From positions 310,001 through 374,000 of the forward strand of contig BPQB01000018.1 in NCBI GenBank assembly GCA_019973155.2: 64,000 nucleotides of DNA, written 5' to 3'. This DNA comes from Phanerochaete sordida (taxonomy: Eukaryota; Basidiomycota; Agaricomycetes; Polyporales; Phanerochaetaceae). The notes below the pieces were generated by a model that was not told where the DNA came from, did not search any database, and saw only the letters and a list, made by a program, of their open reading frames with translations. Shown piece after piece: positions 23,292-36,056 of the stretch; the first letter of the stretch is position 1, and each line of letters begins with the position of its first letter. A program made the translations under genes and the position numbers.

Positions 23292-24506
23292 TTAGATCAA
23301 AAGCTTGAAAGGATATCCTGTAGAGGCAAACATTCAGCGGCAGGACTTGTTGGCGGAGGTAAAACTAACCTCGGTTCTTCACGCGGAAGAGCGAAACAAG
23401 GACAGAAAACATGATGAAGATGACGCCCGACCATAGCCAGACCTGCCATTGCTGGCGCCTCGGAGACGTCTGGTACGGCGCGACCATAGTGAGCATCAGG
23501 AATGCAGCGCTGAGGAGACCATCTGTGGGACTATAAATATCTTTCCGCAGCAACCAGACATCAACAGGGATGCACGCACATATCATTGCCACGACCTGGG
23601 TCTCCTGGCCGAACTGGTTTTGGTAGCCACCAGCGATCCATTGGCCGTCGCCTCCAGAGTATGGCATTTCGCGAATGCGGACGAACATGTAGCCTCCAGT
23701 CATGGTAAGGATGGTCAAGGTAGTGCCAATAGCCCAAATCCAGCGCGACTTCAACAGAGGAGCGATGACGCGCAGAGCGGTAGTCGCAAGCAGAATGGTA
23801 GCTCCAATAGTCGCATACTTCATCCAGTCGACTGGCGGGCTGTAAGGGATGGGCGCGGGGGTGTGGCGAGAGATGTACTGCGCGAAGGGCTCGGCATCGA
23901 AGCCACTATCGTCCTTGTAAGATGGCTTTGACACATGACTTCGGTAATTGAGGTGCTTACCCAGAGAAGTCGTAGCTAAGCGGGGTAGTCCTGCCACTGG
24001 CAGGCTTGTGGGGGCCTTCGATCGCCGGGTAGATATACACAAGGGGCGCGGATTGAACGCCGACCTAGGAAAATGAACATAGTTTTCAGCCACATTTCTG
24101 CTGTCACACACCTTTGAGAAGACCGCCATCGCATCCTCAAAGTTGGCATACGCGAAGAAATGCTGGTTCCTGTGCTCCGGGGAGACCTTCGTCCAAGCCT
24201 TCGCGACAGCGTCGAATGTGGGCTGGAACGACCTGCATACGTCTTAGACGCGTAACAATTGGAAGGCACCGCAGGCACGTACTTGCAAGGACCACACTTG
24301 CGTCTAGGATCCATGGCGGTGAATATTATGGTCGAGGACCACTCGCGGTTAGGGAGGGTGAGCAGCTCGTAGGTGTGGTCGTCGACATTGATGACACCAT
24401 TGTTCGCAGCGGCGAGCTTGGTGAGCTCCGCCTGTGCCTGCTCTTTGGAGATGAGAGCCTGGCAGAACGGCAGGGCGAGGAGGGTGAGGAGGGGCAGCAG
24501 CAACAT
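23292..24506 (-). CDS. OST3: Oligosaccharyltransferase subunit OST3/OST6 (MagT1/TUSC3 family)
   Basis: Subunit of the ER N-glycosylation complex; its lumenal thioredoxin fold holds substrate cysteines so that nearby sequons are glycosylated. Five exons: 24283-24506, 24112-24232, 23961-24064, 23370-23905, 23292-23317; 336 residues. A signal peptide (MLLLPLLTLLALPFCQA) is followed by the redox motif CGPC at residues 71-74, then four membrane segments. The last exon adds only the conserved ending YPFKLLI; without that splice the protein would stop two codons after the donor. The ATG at 24506 is chosen because it opens the signal peptide; a longer in-frame start at 24776 is basic and unlikely. 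Divergent from PIK1 with about 206 bases between starts. Confidence 0.93.
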
Positions 24507-24712
24507 CGCGGCTGCGAGCAAGCGTGAGTGCGGTAGGCGCCCAATCGACGTGTCGTCGGTGGTCGGTCTATGGGCGCCTACTCGACGTGTCCGGGGCGGG
24601 CGTCTGGGGTGTGACCGACGCTTTCGCGCTGCTCCCGCTTTGAGTCCTCCCAGCGTGGGCTTAGACCCCCGCACAACCCTCTGCTGGATGCAATACCCCT
24701 CCACGAAGTGAC
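24507..24712. promoter_or_regulatory. Shared divergent promoter, OST3 and PIK1
   Basis: The two ATGs are only 206 bases apart on opposite strands, so both core promoters must lie here or overlap the coding ends. No TATA box was seen on either strand. Confidence 0.5.
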
Positions 24713-27700
24713 ATGTCTCATGCCCTGCTCTTGCGCCTCTTTCTCTCGCCTTCCTTCTTCTCCGTTCATGTCGCACTCCAATACCTCAGGATCTATGCGG
24801 ACAACATTGGAATCACGTACTACCTCACCCGGAGGCTGAGGGAACTGGACACTGGTGAATTGCGCGAGGTGTGGGGCTTTATTTGGTGAGGCACGCGCAG
24901 CCTAAAGTGTACCATATTTCCTGAATCCGTACCGCCCAGTCATCTACTCGTTACTAGACCTTCGAAGTCAAGAGCATTAGAATGCTTCGTGGTAGAAATA
25001 TCCCAGCGGTCCACGCATATTGCCATGCTGGTACGTTGTGCGCATGTACGTACGTGTATTCGAAATAACAAGGCTACCAGACTCTATGGTTCATGCAAGC
25101 CCATCTCAAGGATCTCTCCGTCTCGCGTTATAACTCAGAATCCTTCCACATATGCCAGCGCATCCTGAACCAATGTCAGGAGATGATTTACGGAGACTTA
25201 CCCGCGTCAGGCACCCCGTACACATCGCTCAACCTTCCTACGCTGCCCGGCTTTATTCGCAGAAAGGTGAAGCCAAACGTTCAGCCCGCCCTCGTCGGGA
25301 TGGGTGTGATTCTGGCCGGCGTTCCGGGGATGCCTGCGTTGACCGATATCATGGGGGAGGTCGCTATTGAGCAAGGCCGCTTGGACGATCTGGGCGAGGA
25401 CCTTCGAAGCCTGGATAACCCCGACGGCATAGTCCGCACGAAGTCAGACCGGTCGAATACCTCACAAGAGGAGAAAGACGAGGAGGACCTCTCGGATCCC
25501 GAGGACGAGGGCCGAAAGGGCAGGCGAAAGTCTGAGGGGCCCTCCGATGTACAAGCGCCACTCACTGCCGCCCGGCTCGGTGGACAGTCCCGCAAGGGCA
25601 GTGGGGTTTCCCGAAGACAGACCATCGCGGCTCAGACTAGTCCAGCTTTGCCATTGCACCTGAAAGATCCTCGGAAATCAAGACTGTCTGAGGACCCTTT
25701 CGGCCAGAACGATCCACCGCCGTCTACTGTCGTTTCCTCCCCTTCCCCGTTCAAGTCTACGCCAACGTTCTCCCAGTCTAGGCATATCCGACGTGGGAAT
25801 AGTTCATCTTCGGCAGACCTACTGCTGCACAAGTACGATATAGAGGCGCAGAAATTCCTCTTACGAACACACTTCTGTCGCTCGGAGGTAATGATACATC
25901 CTCCTTTAATCATTTCGCGCTCACCCTCGGTGACAGATCCAATTTCTGCTGGCTCTTGAGAACATTTGCAACAGGCTGCTCGTTGTTCCAAAACCTGCCC
26001 GTGTCAGTGCACTGAGGGCTGAGCTCACAGGTCTGAACCATATGTTGCCTGCTGAGGTGAATATTTCGCTCTGAGTATGTGGCACCCCTACTGAACGGGC
26101 TATGACGCTACAGGTATGCATGCCCATGTGGTGCTCGTCTTCCGACAAGCCCGACCCGACGACAGGTATACCCGAGCCACACCACCGGATAGTACGCATA
26201 CCTCCCGGCGAAAGTGTCGTGCTCAACTCTGCGGAGCGTGCGCCCTACTTGCTTTTGATAGAGATCCTCCATGGCGACCTCGACTTTGATCCTGCGAAAC
26301 GAAGTAACAAAGAGGTCCTGAAGAAGATTGTGGTCAAGGAGAACGAGCGGGCAGGAGCCTCGCACGACCTCATCGCGTTCAACGGCGCAGGACCAGCCGT
26401 CTCTCAGCTTCCCGTTCGCAGTATCGATACCGACAGGCCAGAGAAGGATATCGAGATCGAGACGACTAATATTGCGGAGGGGCGCTCCCTCGAGATTCCT
26501 GCCATCGTCTCGCCGACCAGTCCATCAGATCCTCCTGAGGACGAGGAAGAGATCGATCTAGTCGAGCAGCTGTACGGCTCTTCCAGCGCATTACGCGCTC
26601 GTTCGATAGATCTTTCAGAGTCCATCGTCCTCCCTCCCGCGCCGAAGAACAAGGAGCTGGACAACTTGACATGGTCATCGACACCGCCAACTCCGCTCCT
26701 CCCAGGCGCAGTGCCTCGGAGATCCGGCCTTACGCGGTCGCTGTCCTCTTCGATTGTGCAGCGCAGCTCGTCCGGCGACTCGGATTCCCTGTCACTACAA
26801 ACCGAGCGCGTATTGTCGTTGGACGAGTACTCGGAGCGTATGCGAACCGCGGCGGTCATGCTCGCGCAGCTGAACGCGAACCTGGTGCGCGAGCCGGTGA
26901 CTGCACCTGGCACCCCTATCCCGGAGTCCGCGTCCCCACTACGCTGGCTGCCGGGCTCGAACTGGCTCACGGTCACACCGCCGCCGCCCGACAATCAGGC
27001 ACCTGGCGAGAGCAGTGGGCCCGCGTACCCCTCCAACGTCACGATGCGGATGAAGCTTCAGCCCACAGAAGCAGCCGCTATCCGGACTCGCATCATGAAA
27101 GAGATGCTGGCGCTCGAGGAGGAGCGCATGGAGCGCATGCGCGAGAATCGCGTCGGCGAGGGCATGCTGAGGATGGGCGACGGGAGTGGGAGCATGAAGA
27201 CGGCTGAAGACGAGGGCATTATACGGCGGGAGCTGAGCAAAGCTGATCCATCGGCTGTCGTTGTCGGAGAGTCGTGGGCAGCAAAGAAGGTACACCGACA
27301 CCCCAGTTCTGCCGCCAAAAGGACGCTGACAGACTTGATGACAGAGTCGAATACGACAAGCCTCGCCATATGGGCATTTAGGTCAGGATCACAGCTACAC
27401 CGTGTGGTCTGCCTTCGCTGAAAGTGGCTTACAGCGAACTGGGACTGCGTGTCTGTGATCGTCAAGACTGGTGGTGACCTGCGGCAGGAACAGCTTGCGG
27501 TGCAGCTCATACAAGAGTTTGAAAAGATCTGGAAGGACGAGAATTGTGCCTGCTGGGTTCGATAGTGCGTCTCAATCGTCTTCAAGACGTTCAATGCTCA
27601 TAGGACGACAGTTTCCGAATCTTGATCACAGGAAATAACTCCGGATTGGTTGAGACTATCACAGATGCCGTCTCCATCCACTCTCTCAAGAAGGCCGAGT

Positions 27701-28572
27701 ACGCTCGGAGACTGGCCAGTGGACGACTGGGTCACGTAACGCTCTTCGACCACTTCAAGAGCGTAAGTCTCACCACAGGAGCCTCTACATGCCGCTGACG
27801 TGCAGCAGAACTACGGCGATCCAGCATCCGCAAAATTCGCTCGAGCTCAGAGGAACTTTGCAAAGTCGCTAGCAGGTTGTGTTGGCTCGCTATCTGCGTC
27901 CTCTTCTTGCTGACCGCCTTTCGCAGGTTACTCAGTCGTCACGTACCTCCTCCAGATCAAGGATCGACATAACGGCAACATCTTGATCGACCGGGACGGC
28001 CATCTCATCCACATCGACTTCGGCTTCATGCTGTCGAATTCGCCGGGGAACATCGGCTTCGAGGCGGCGCCGTTCAAGCTGCCGCTAGAGTACATCGAGG
28101 TCCTCGGCGGCATCGAGAGCGATGCGTACAAGGAGTTCAAGCGGTTGTTCAAGGAGGGCTTCGACGCCGCGCGGAAACACTGCGATCGGATCGTTAGTGA
28201 GTGCCTGGTGATCGTGCTCTGTGTCTGCGTAGAACTGACGGCTCTTCTACAGCGCTGGTCGAGCTGATGCAGAAGGGTAAGCGCGGCCAACAGTTCTTCG
28301 CCTTACCGTCTTGCTGACTGCTCCTAGATTCGACACTCCCTTGCTTCACGGCACTTGGCGAGGGAACGGCGCAGCAGCTGCGCGACCGCTGCCAGCAAGG
28401 CCTGACACAGGCGGCAGCGGAGGAGCATGTCGAGCGCCTTATCGATACTTCTCTTGGGTCTAACTGGACTAGGTTGTACGATTCAGTGAGTCTCTCTGAG
28501 CTCTTACCTGCCACCTTGTCGTGCTCACGACACGCCCGTTAGTATCAATATTATTCACAGTCTATTCTATGA
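24713..28572 (+). CDS. PIK1: Phosphatidylinositol 4-kinase, PIK1 / PI4K-beta type
   Basis: Makes PI4P at the Golgi and nucleus, needed for secretion. Thirteen exons: 24713-24885, 24940-25030, 25081-25887, 25937-26056, 26114-27289, 27345-27381, 27435-27564, 27612-27762, 27806-27875, 27927-28196, 28253-28276, 28328-28485, 28543-28572; 1078 residues. The N-terminus is a lipid-kinase unique helical region (YADNIGITYYLTRRLREL). A long Ser-rich linker follows, then the kinase core. Catalytic loop DRHNGN lies near residues 931-936 and the DFG of HIDFGF near 949-951. The C-terminus YQYYSQSIL is as expected for the family. Exon 27345-27381 encodes the conserved RQASPYGHL and was placed by that homology. 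The gene is convergent with the GT15 gene. Confidence 0.94.
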
Positions 28573-28758
28573 TATTTTTTCGAGCTATTTTGGACAACGA
28601 AAACACTGCAGCCTTCCTGGCAGCGAGCCTTTTCAGCGGAAGACCAGCAGCACTGTGTGTACAAGACGTCAAATCCAAGTTAAAAGTCCTCCCGTAGAGA
28701 TAGATAGATACAAAGCAGCAAACCGCTACTACAGGGGCGAGGAAAGTACGAGGCTGCA
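28573..28758. other. Convergent spacer, PIK1 and GT15 gene
   Basis: 186 AT-rich bases between two stop codons facing each other. No gene. Confidence 0.5.
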
Positions 28759-30603
28759 CTACTTAAACAGGTTGTCGTAGCGGGTGAGACACGAGTACCA
28801 CTCGTAGTCGAAGTTGTCGTGCGGGTTGCACCAGCACTTGCCCTTCTTGTGGAGATCGCCCTGTGGGCAGTGCTGGAAGGGGTTGTGGCGGTAGCCTACG
28901 AATATCAGTGAGACCTGCGCTCTGAGTCGCCTCGCACGGGATACTTACCAATATCGTTGAAGAAGTGGATCTGGTCCTTTCTTGCCAAAATAGCGGCACC
29001 AATACTGTGTACTGGCGCGTCGCCCCAACGCTATGAACGGACGCTGAGTACCCAGTGATGTCTGAAAGTGTGAGAGGAACTCACCTCGTAGTAGAAGCCA
29101 CCCTTCGAGTCGAGTTTCTCGAAGAACTTCATGTACGCCTCGCCTCTCCAGAAGTCAAGGTCACCAATCTCGAAGTTACTCCAGACTGCAGCGGAGGAAG
29201 TATGAGTGAAGAGCCCGATGGAGAGCAGTCAGCAGTACGCACAGTGGCAGCGGTTATAGGTCTTGCCGCCGTTATCAGAGACGAAGCCCATAGCGTTGCT
29301 GTGCTCGATCATGTCCGGGTTCTCCTCAATAAACTCTGCGAGGTAGGGACAATGTCAGGGGTGTTCTATGTTACAGGGGAAGCCGCGAATACCTTTGACC
29401 GCATCCCAAAGCGTCGGAATGGTCGCCTCGTACTCGTAGAGAGAGACAGTGAAGCCTGGGCGTACCTGTTAGTAGCAGGCTACGATAAAAGGGCTCATCT
29501 GTCCTCACCGTAGACCTTCTTCTGGTCCTGCATGACCAGGAACGGCTATGTTCACGTCTATCAGCTTTGGTTACGGGAGCCTTACGGACTACCCGCTCAC
29601 ATCATAATCCAGATCGCAGAAGAAGTTGACATCCGGCCTGGGAGTACGATTAATACGCACATCATGTAGCAGTAAGAGGCCGCTTACTCGATACGCCAGT
29701 AGTACTTGTAGTTCTGGAGGAGTTCATGGCGGAAGAAGAACTGGGATACTCGGCGGTCAGGGCCAAACACACGACCTGGAGCGCAAATGCAACTTACGCC
29801 TGAGTTGTACCGACACATGTTGCGGTATCTGGTTGCGAATGAGTCTCTGGAGATAGCGCTTCATTGGATCACGGCTTACGGGACGCTGCCTGGGTAATTT
29901 AGGTGAGCAGGACGTCGAGAAGGAGCAGTCAGGAAGGCTTACCTCCGTAGATGACCTGGTTCTTGACCATATCCTCGCGTGCGGCAGTTGCTTTTGCTTC
30001 GTCGATCCAGTCTGGCTGGTACCAGTGGTCATGGGGGATAAGGCCGAAGTGAACGGGAGCGTCTGTAAGCGCAGTGACACGCCTACCACGACGGTAAGCA
30101 GGAGCATATAGAGGTAGATATGGCTCACGCACTCCTTGAATTCGTCCGAGAAGGGCTCCTCATTCAGGAAGGTATAGGGATATTTGAACTTCTTGTTGAA
30201 GCGGTCCTCTACGGTTACGTTAGTTGGGGCCCGAACAATGGTAAGAGCGATACACGCACCCATTTGCTTCATGCTCATCATGATACCGTTGAGGTCACTG
30301 TTCCGTGCCAGCAGAACGAAGGTAGCATTTGCACGGCGTGCTGTGGGAGGGAGGGCAACATCTGCGGGATGGTGGTACTCCTCAGGGATGCCGTCCATGT
30401 ACGGAGGCTGGTTTGGCGAGCCCTTGATTTGACTAGCGATGTTGGATATCGACGTCGCACGACCATACTCCTCGTGCGAGAAGCTGAGGATGAAGTGCAG
30501 ACTGATCTGTGGGCTGGTCAGTCCGTGGCGCTTGGCAGTCGCAGGACGCGGCACGTACGATGATGCCCAGCACCAGCACAACATATCGCATTGGCGTCAT
30601 CAT
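28759..30603 (-). CDS. Golgi alpha-1,2-mannosyltransferase, GT15 (KRE2/MNT1/KTR family)
   Basis: Type II Golgi enzyme that adds alpha-1,2-mannose to N- and O-glycans using GDP-mannose. Fourteen exons: 30559-30603, 30260-30506, 30133-30208, 29943-30082, 29880-29889, 29798-29828, 29688-29740, 29601-29637, 29509-29545, 29393-29455, 29243-29335, 29085-29185, 28949-29030, 28759-28895; 383 residues. A short cytosolic start (MMTPM) precedes a signal-anchor. The metal-binding EPD motif is in [12 protein letters not shown], and the family signature reads [18 protein letters not shown]. The C-terminus has the Cys-rich [13 protein letters not shown]. One exon is just 10 nt. The small exons make this the model most likely to be wrong in automatic annotation. 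Confidence 0.93.
29880..29889 (-). other. 10-nt micro-exon of the GT15 gene
   Basis: Minus strand GCAGCGTCCC, flanked by ACCCAG upstream and GTAAGC downstream. It supplies the codons joining YGG to [10 protein letters not shown] (the SVP of the conserved GGSVPYRNMC). Leaving it out shifts the frame. Confidence 0.82.
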
Positions 30604-31455
30604 CTTGCCTACAGGAGCCCTCGAGCGAGGAGGTCAGAGGCTCTGAGGACGTGGCAGTGGAAGTTAGGGACAAGAAGTGATTTGCACGCCGAGATCTCGC
30701 CCGCAGCCGTAGAGACGTCGGGTGAAGGTTGGGTCTGGGACGAGTCCGCTTGACCGCTTGACCTTTGACGACCACCATCTGCGCACCTCAAGCTCAAACT
30801 TCCACTGCTTCTCATCTGCCACTTGCTCTCAAATCTCGTCTGCTGGCAAGCCTATATTTGCTCTGTCCTTAGCTCTCGCCTTGCCTGCCAATCCCACAAA
30901 TTCTTTCCTGCGCTCGCTCGTCGTCCGGTGGTCCTCTCAGTCGAGTCCAAGAATAGACCCTCCGGCATTGGCTCTCCCACGACCACGATTCACTACCGCT
31001 ACCTCGCAGCCGTCCTTCGGCTGATGCTGCGCACACGGTACCGACAGCCTACTGTTCCTCGTTTTGCCCATATTCCTCGAACCTCGCCCATTTCCCATCT
31101 GCTCACCACCAGTCGGCAATGTGATGGCAGTGGGCATCCAATACCACTTCGTTTGAGGATCTGCTCACAGCAGATCCTCGCATGGCGGTAGTCATCCCAT
31201 GAACTTTATGCTAGTCATGGGAATGCTCTTGCTACATACGCTCGAATTTAATCAGGTCTTCTCTCTGCCTCTCCGTCTGTCAGTGATTATGCGATAAGCT
31301 CGGTGCGTGGCCTGCACACCCCAAGGGGACAAGGTTCGTCGTGACGGCCTTTCCTGGCTGTGCACGATCACATCCCCCAGTCTTCACGCATCGGTAAGTG
31401 GTTCACAGCTGTAACCTGTCATCCTGACTGATGATACACGAAAGGCCCCAGCTAT
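30604..31455. other. Intergenic between GT15 gene and RdRP-1; promoters and leader
   Basis: About 850 bases serving two divergent genes. The right part (30780-31390) is pyrimidine-rich and open in one frame, but has no recognisable domain. Bases 31394-31444 (GTAAGT ... GAAAG, 51 nt) look like an intron in the 5' leader of RdRP-1, ending 11 bases before its ATG. Confidence 0.5.
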
Positions 31456-34400
31456 ATGGAAGTCCAAATCCTGAGCATTTGCCCGAGTGCGAACGTTCGC
31501 GATATCAAACGGGCAATTGCGGATGTTCTGCATACACCCGACTTTCAGGAGGACGGAAGCCCTCTGATGAATTTCGAGGTCTTCTTGTTTCCAGCGAAGG
31601 ACGAAGATCAGCCTCGCAAAGGAGCGCTCACTCTACCCTCTGCTGACATTGGAGATCAGTTTCTTCAGGATTATGGAGGCTCACCGGCGAACAAGACGAT
31701 CTCGGTGGGCTGGTACGATCTAGAATTCCGAAAGAGCGGCAAGGATCCTCGTCCTGCTATTTTGAAGAAGATAATGACGACGCCGTACATCGATCCTCAG
31801 GACGAGGATGCGCATAAACAGCTGGAAGAAGACTTGCGCACGCGCGTAGTCTCTGTCAGAGCGGTCCAGTTCGGCTGGGAATGTCGCGACGGTGCTTATT
31901 CCGTGGAGTACGAGAAGCCATGTCACGGTCTGGGGAAGCTGGCCTTCGACGGACAACGCAGAGAATTCCGCGTACGCGTCCTAGATGCTGACGCAGGCAG
32001 CAGCATCATCGTCGTCATCCGCGCAGCACAAATTGCCTGGGCATCGGTCCACCAGCAGTCACCGACACAACCTGTTCTTTTCCTCACACTGCACTGGCCT
32101 CCTACTTACGAATTCGAGGCGACCGATGAAACCGCACCCGCCAGCTCTCGAAAGCAGCGGAAGCCGCCCCGTCGACGGCTTGCTGCCTTCGATCATGAAC
32201 ATGCCATGTACTCCATGTACACGTCCCATGCCCTTCGTTTCGTCTGCGACGAGGCAAACGCGCTTGATAACTTGCTCTGGCTCTGCAAGCACGCGCGCGT
32301 CAAGCGAAACAGACACGTCTACCCAGTAGCCCATCCGCGACGCGGACTCTTCGCTCCCCACGTCCAAGCCGAGTATCGAGGCTGGCTTGTGACTGAGAGA
32401 TGGGAGCTTGCCTTTCAAGTTGACTCCCTTGCGAGAAACAACGTCATGGATCTTCAGGAGATTCTATCTCTGCGCCCACAGCTCGCTCGGATGGCCGCGG
32501 ACAAGGACGTCGAGTATCTCGCAGCGTTCGTGAGGCATCTTGCCCGCGAGGCTCGAAATCCTACTTGGTACCGTGGTGCGGCCAGCTCGAAGGATGCCCT
32601 CAAAGAGCTCTTCATTCGCTGCCGCAAAGAGTTCGCTGCTCCCCCTGATACAACTTCCCCAGACGGCATCGCGGACGGCACTCATTCACGATTCCAATGT
32701 TATCACGCGATAGTGACACCCTCGACCGTGCGCCTCGAGGGCCCATTCCCCGAGCAGTGCAACCGCGTCATCAGAAAGTACGCGAAGCACACGTCGTCTT
32801 TCCTCCGCGTCCGTTTCACCGACGAAGCGCGCCTCCAATTCCGCTCAGACCGCGAGGTGGACTGCCGCACGTTCATCCACCAGAGGTTCGGCAACGTCCT
32901 TCGCCGCGGCCTCGTCATCGCCGGCCGCCACTTCAACTTCCTAGGCTACACGCAGGCCTCGCTGAAGGAGCACACGGCATGGTTCGTAAGTGACTTCAAG
33001 CATCGCACAGTGGCACCAGACGGTACCACGCACGAGGAACTTGTCACTGCAGACACTATCATCGCTGGCCTCGGCGTCTTCGACGAGATCGAGTACGATC
33101 CGGAACTCATGTTGTGCCCCGCTCGCTACGGTGCCCGCCTTGCACAGTGCTTCTCGTCCACCAGCGCTTCAGTCACTATCGACCTCATCGAGATCGAGGT
33201 TATCCGAGACATCCTGGACGCAAGTGGCACGCGGCAGTTCACGGATGGGATCGGCACAATCTCTGGCCAGCTGGCGGGGGAGATCTGGGTGCGCCTCTGC
33301 GCCGCGAGCGGCCGGGCGTACAGCGAGCCAGGTCCTCGACGTTTCCAAATCCGTATCCAAGGCGCGAAGGGGATGGTCAGCGTGGACCACGAGCTCGAGG
33401 GGCGTAAGCTCTGTCTTCGACCGAGTATGATCAAGTTCTATGCGGAAAACTCGAGGATGCTGGAGGTGGCGGATGCCTTTATCAAGCCTAGCAAGTTCTA
33501 TCTGAATCGACCGCTCGTCATGCTGCTGGAGGAGCTAGACATTGTCGGGGGCTACGACTTCCTCGAATTTCTGCAGCAGTCGGTCGTGGATAAGACAGAG
33601 GCAGCTGTTGATTCTCTGTGGGATGCTGCAGACCTATTCGACGACTACAACTTGGGCGGCGTCTTCGACCTTTCAACTATCTTTCGAGAGTTGCATTCCA
33701 TGGGAGTCACCACTCTTGGTGACTCTTTCTCTCAGACGGTCCTATCTTTTGGCATTCATCATGTCTTGCGGGACTTGCGATACCGAGCCCGGATTCCGGT
33801 TCCGAACGGCTGGAACCTGGTCGGGGTGGCGGACATCCATGGCTTCTTGGACGAAGGAGAGATCTTCGCTTGCATCATCCCATACGAAGGCCAGCAGCCT
33901 ATCTACCTCAAAGGGCATACCCTCGTCTCTCGCTCTCCTGTCATTCACCGAGGTGATGTTCAAGTCGCCTGGGCTGTTGGACCTCCTCCGCCGGGATCGC
34001 CATTCGAGATTGAACCACTGCATAGTTCTATCGTTTTCTCCACCAAAGGTATATCTCTTTTTGCGTCCTCTATATCATTGCTGACACTCACATTATTTTG
34101 CAGGAACGCGACCTCTGCCGTCTTGCCTTGGAGGTGGTGACCTTGATGGTTTGTGATTGTCACTTGTCTCACGCTGCTGATAACTTAGGAATGCTTCCAC
34201 ACTTGCAGGAGATGAATTTGTCTGCTCTGATCTTGCTGCCATGCTTCCGCAAGTTCTCTACGAGCCGGCAGAATACGGCAAGGGTGAAAGGAAGACGTTG
34301 GACCAACCGAGCACTCGTCTAGACGTCGCCGACTTCCTGACCGAGTATTTATACAGCGATGTATGTGACCTGGTCCACCCAGCGACGGTTTTTAGTTTAC

Positions 34401-35275
34401 TTATGGCGTCATGGTCTCAGACTATTGGCCTCATTGCGACGAATTGGCTCGCTCTCATGGATCAAAGCCCGCCGGGAGTGTTGGATCCAGAGTCTGAACA
34501 CGAACATAGGGAGGCTCTCGAGGTGCTCGCGGAACTGCACAGCAAAGCTGTCGACTACCCGAAGACCGGAATGCCCGTAAATATGCAGGAGATCCCTAGG
34601 AGCACTCTGAACTCGAGACCGGATTGGAGCGCACCCGAAATTCAGGACGGAGACACTAGAGTCTACTACGAGAGTCAGCGCTGGGTCGGCCGGCTCTATC
34701 GCAAGATTCACTTCATCGCTCCGGACACCTCCAAGGCTGGCTCGAAAAAATCACACAGCTTCCCTTCCATCGACAAAGTCATTGAAATATTTAACGAGAA
34801 CAAATTTCCCAAGAACGACCCTGTCGCAGAGGCTCTCCGGGTACGGGTCGCGCCGCATGTCGTATCACCGTATCGGTACAGCAGGAAACGCATCGAGCCA
34901 GTCTGGGATTGCTTCCGCTCCTACGTGACCTCCCTCCGTACCCTCTGCACCACCTTCAGCATCGTCCAGCGCCACGCGGCGATGCTGAGCGAGGAAGAGG
35001 TGGTCCTTGGGACGATCGCCGCGCAGACCAACCAGCCGCACATGCGCAAGGAGAGGATGGCGAAGATGCGGGATCACGCGGGGCAGCTCGTTTGGCGCAC
35101 GGCAGCGCGCATGGTGGGCTCCGAGCCAGGCGACAGGAAAGAGGTGGTGAAACGGGCCTGGATCGCCTTCAGAGTCAGCTCGATGCAGGCCGACGCTTTT
35201 GGCTCCCGAAGCTTTGGGTTAATTGCTTCCCGGGAGCTGCTTGCTGCTCTCAGGGAGCTCGAAGGCTCTACGTAA
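31456..35275 (+). CDS. Cellular RNA-dependent RNA polymerase, RdRP-1
   Basis: Eukaryotic RdRP of the silencing type (QDE-1/RDR family), which copies aberrant single-stranded RNA into dsRNA for Dicer. Exons: 31456-34048, 34104-34148, 34209-34360, 34421-35275; 1214 residues. The N-terminus (MEVQILSICPSANVRDIKRA) resembles an RRM-like cap. A shared block reads VQFGWECRDGAYSVEYEK. The catalytic site is LGGGDLDGD at about residues 873-881, with all three Asp of the DxDGD motif. The C-terminal helical part has LSEEEVVLGTIAAQ. The frame is fully open and splice sites are clean, so it appears functional. It lies 781 bases upstream of RdRP-2 on the same strand. Confidence 0.95.
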
Positions 35276-36056
35276 AAAGCTGATCGCCCGATAGTCGAAT
35301 GCTGGTAGCGAAATATGGCACGTAGCTTTACTTACAAGATGCGAGATGTTATAAATACGCGTACGAAATGCTGAGGCCTGAGGACTGTACGCGCCGATTC
35401 ATCCTTTTTTGCTCTTATTGCCTCAAATGCATTTCAGAAACAACAACAGCGTTGTGAAGGCCAGCCGTACCTTGCATGATGCCTTCACGGCTCACCTGCC
35501 TTCACCTAAGAGTTTCCCGTAGCAGGCCTCCGCGTGCACCAACGGGCGCTCAATTTATCGCGTTGGGCAAGGTTGGGCATGTTTCGCTTTCTCAGGCTTT
35601 TGCCTCCGGCCCTTCTCCTGTTCCAAAGCCGCAGCAACTCCCCGCCCTGAGATGACCTGCGTCAAGGATTCTAGGAGATTCCTAGCCAATGAAAGCTTTA
35701 ACATGCATCCAACGTGCTTGCCAGGGCCACGATTCCAGGCCTGCGGGCGCAGTACTATCCAACCAGAATCTACCTTTCGTGTAGCAGCTGACTTCCCACC
35801 CTCCCAGGGATGGTATTCGAAACCCAACATCAGTCTTCCTGGGATGCCGCTGCTTGCGTGATAACGCATGCCCGGACCGTGCGACTTGAGGCCGATAACG
35901 CTCAGGCTCTTCCCCACCGTTGTTCTGCTCCGAGTCGACGCGAGCTGAAATCGACCGCTACATCTCAGCTGCGTTTTCTTTGCTGTGAACCGTCCAGAAG
36001 TCCGTGGTGAGTGTGCATCCAATTGTACTCGTCAGACAGTACTCAATGCGTCGCAG
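35276..36056. other. Intergenic between RdRP-1 and RdRP-2
   Basis: About 780 bases. The left part is AT-richer, as expected for a 3' UTR; the right part is the RdRP-2 promoter and leader. Bases 36007-36056 (GTGAGT ... CGCAG, 50 nt) look like a 5' UTR intron ending exactly at the ATG. No gene or repeat found. Confidence 0.5.

Noticed and set aside
24507..24776. Longer start of OST3 at 24776
   Set aside because: The extra 90 residues are basic and Arg-rich and would hide the signal peptide; this region is also the PIK1 promoter and first codons.
30823..31191. A 122-codon plus-strand frame before RdRP-1
   Set aside because: Composition is pyrimidine-rich leader-like and no domain or splice pattern supports translation.
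35985..36056. Upstream in-frame ATG of RdRP-2 at 35985
   Set aside because: A likely leader intron ends exactly at 36056, and the other two copies begin with the aligned ME start.
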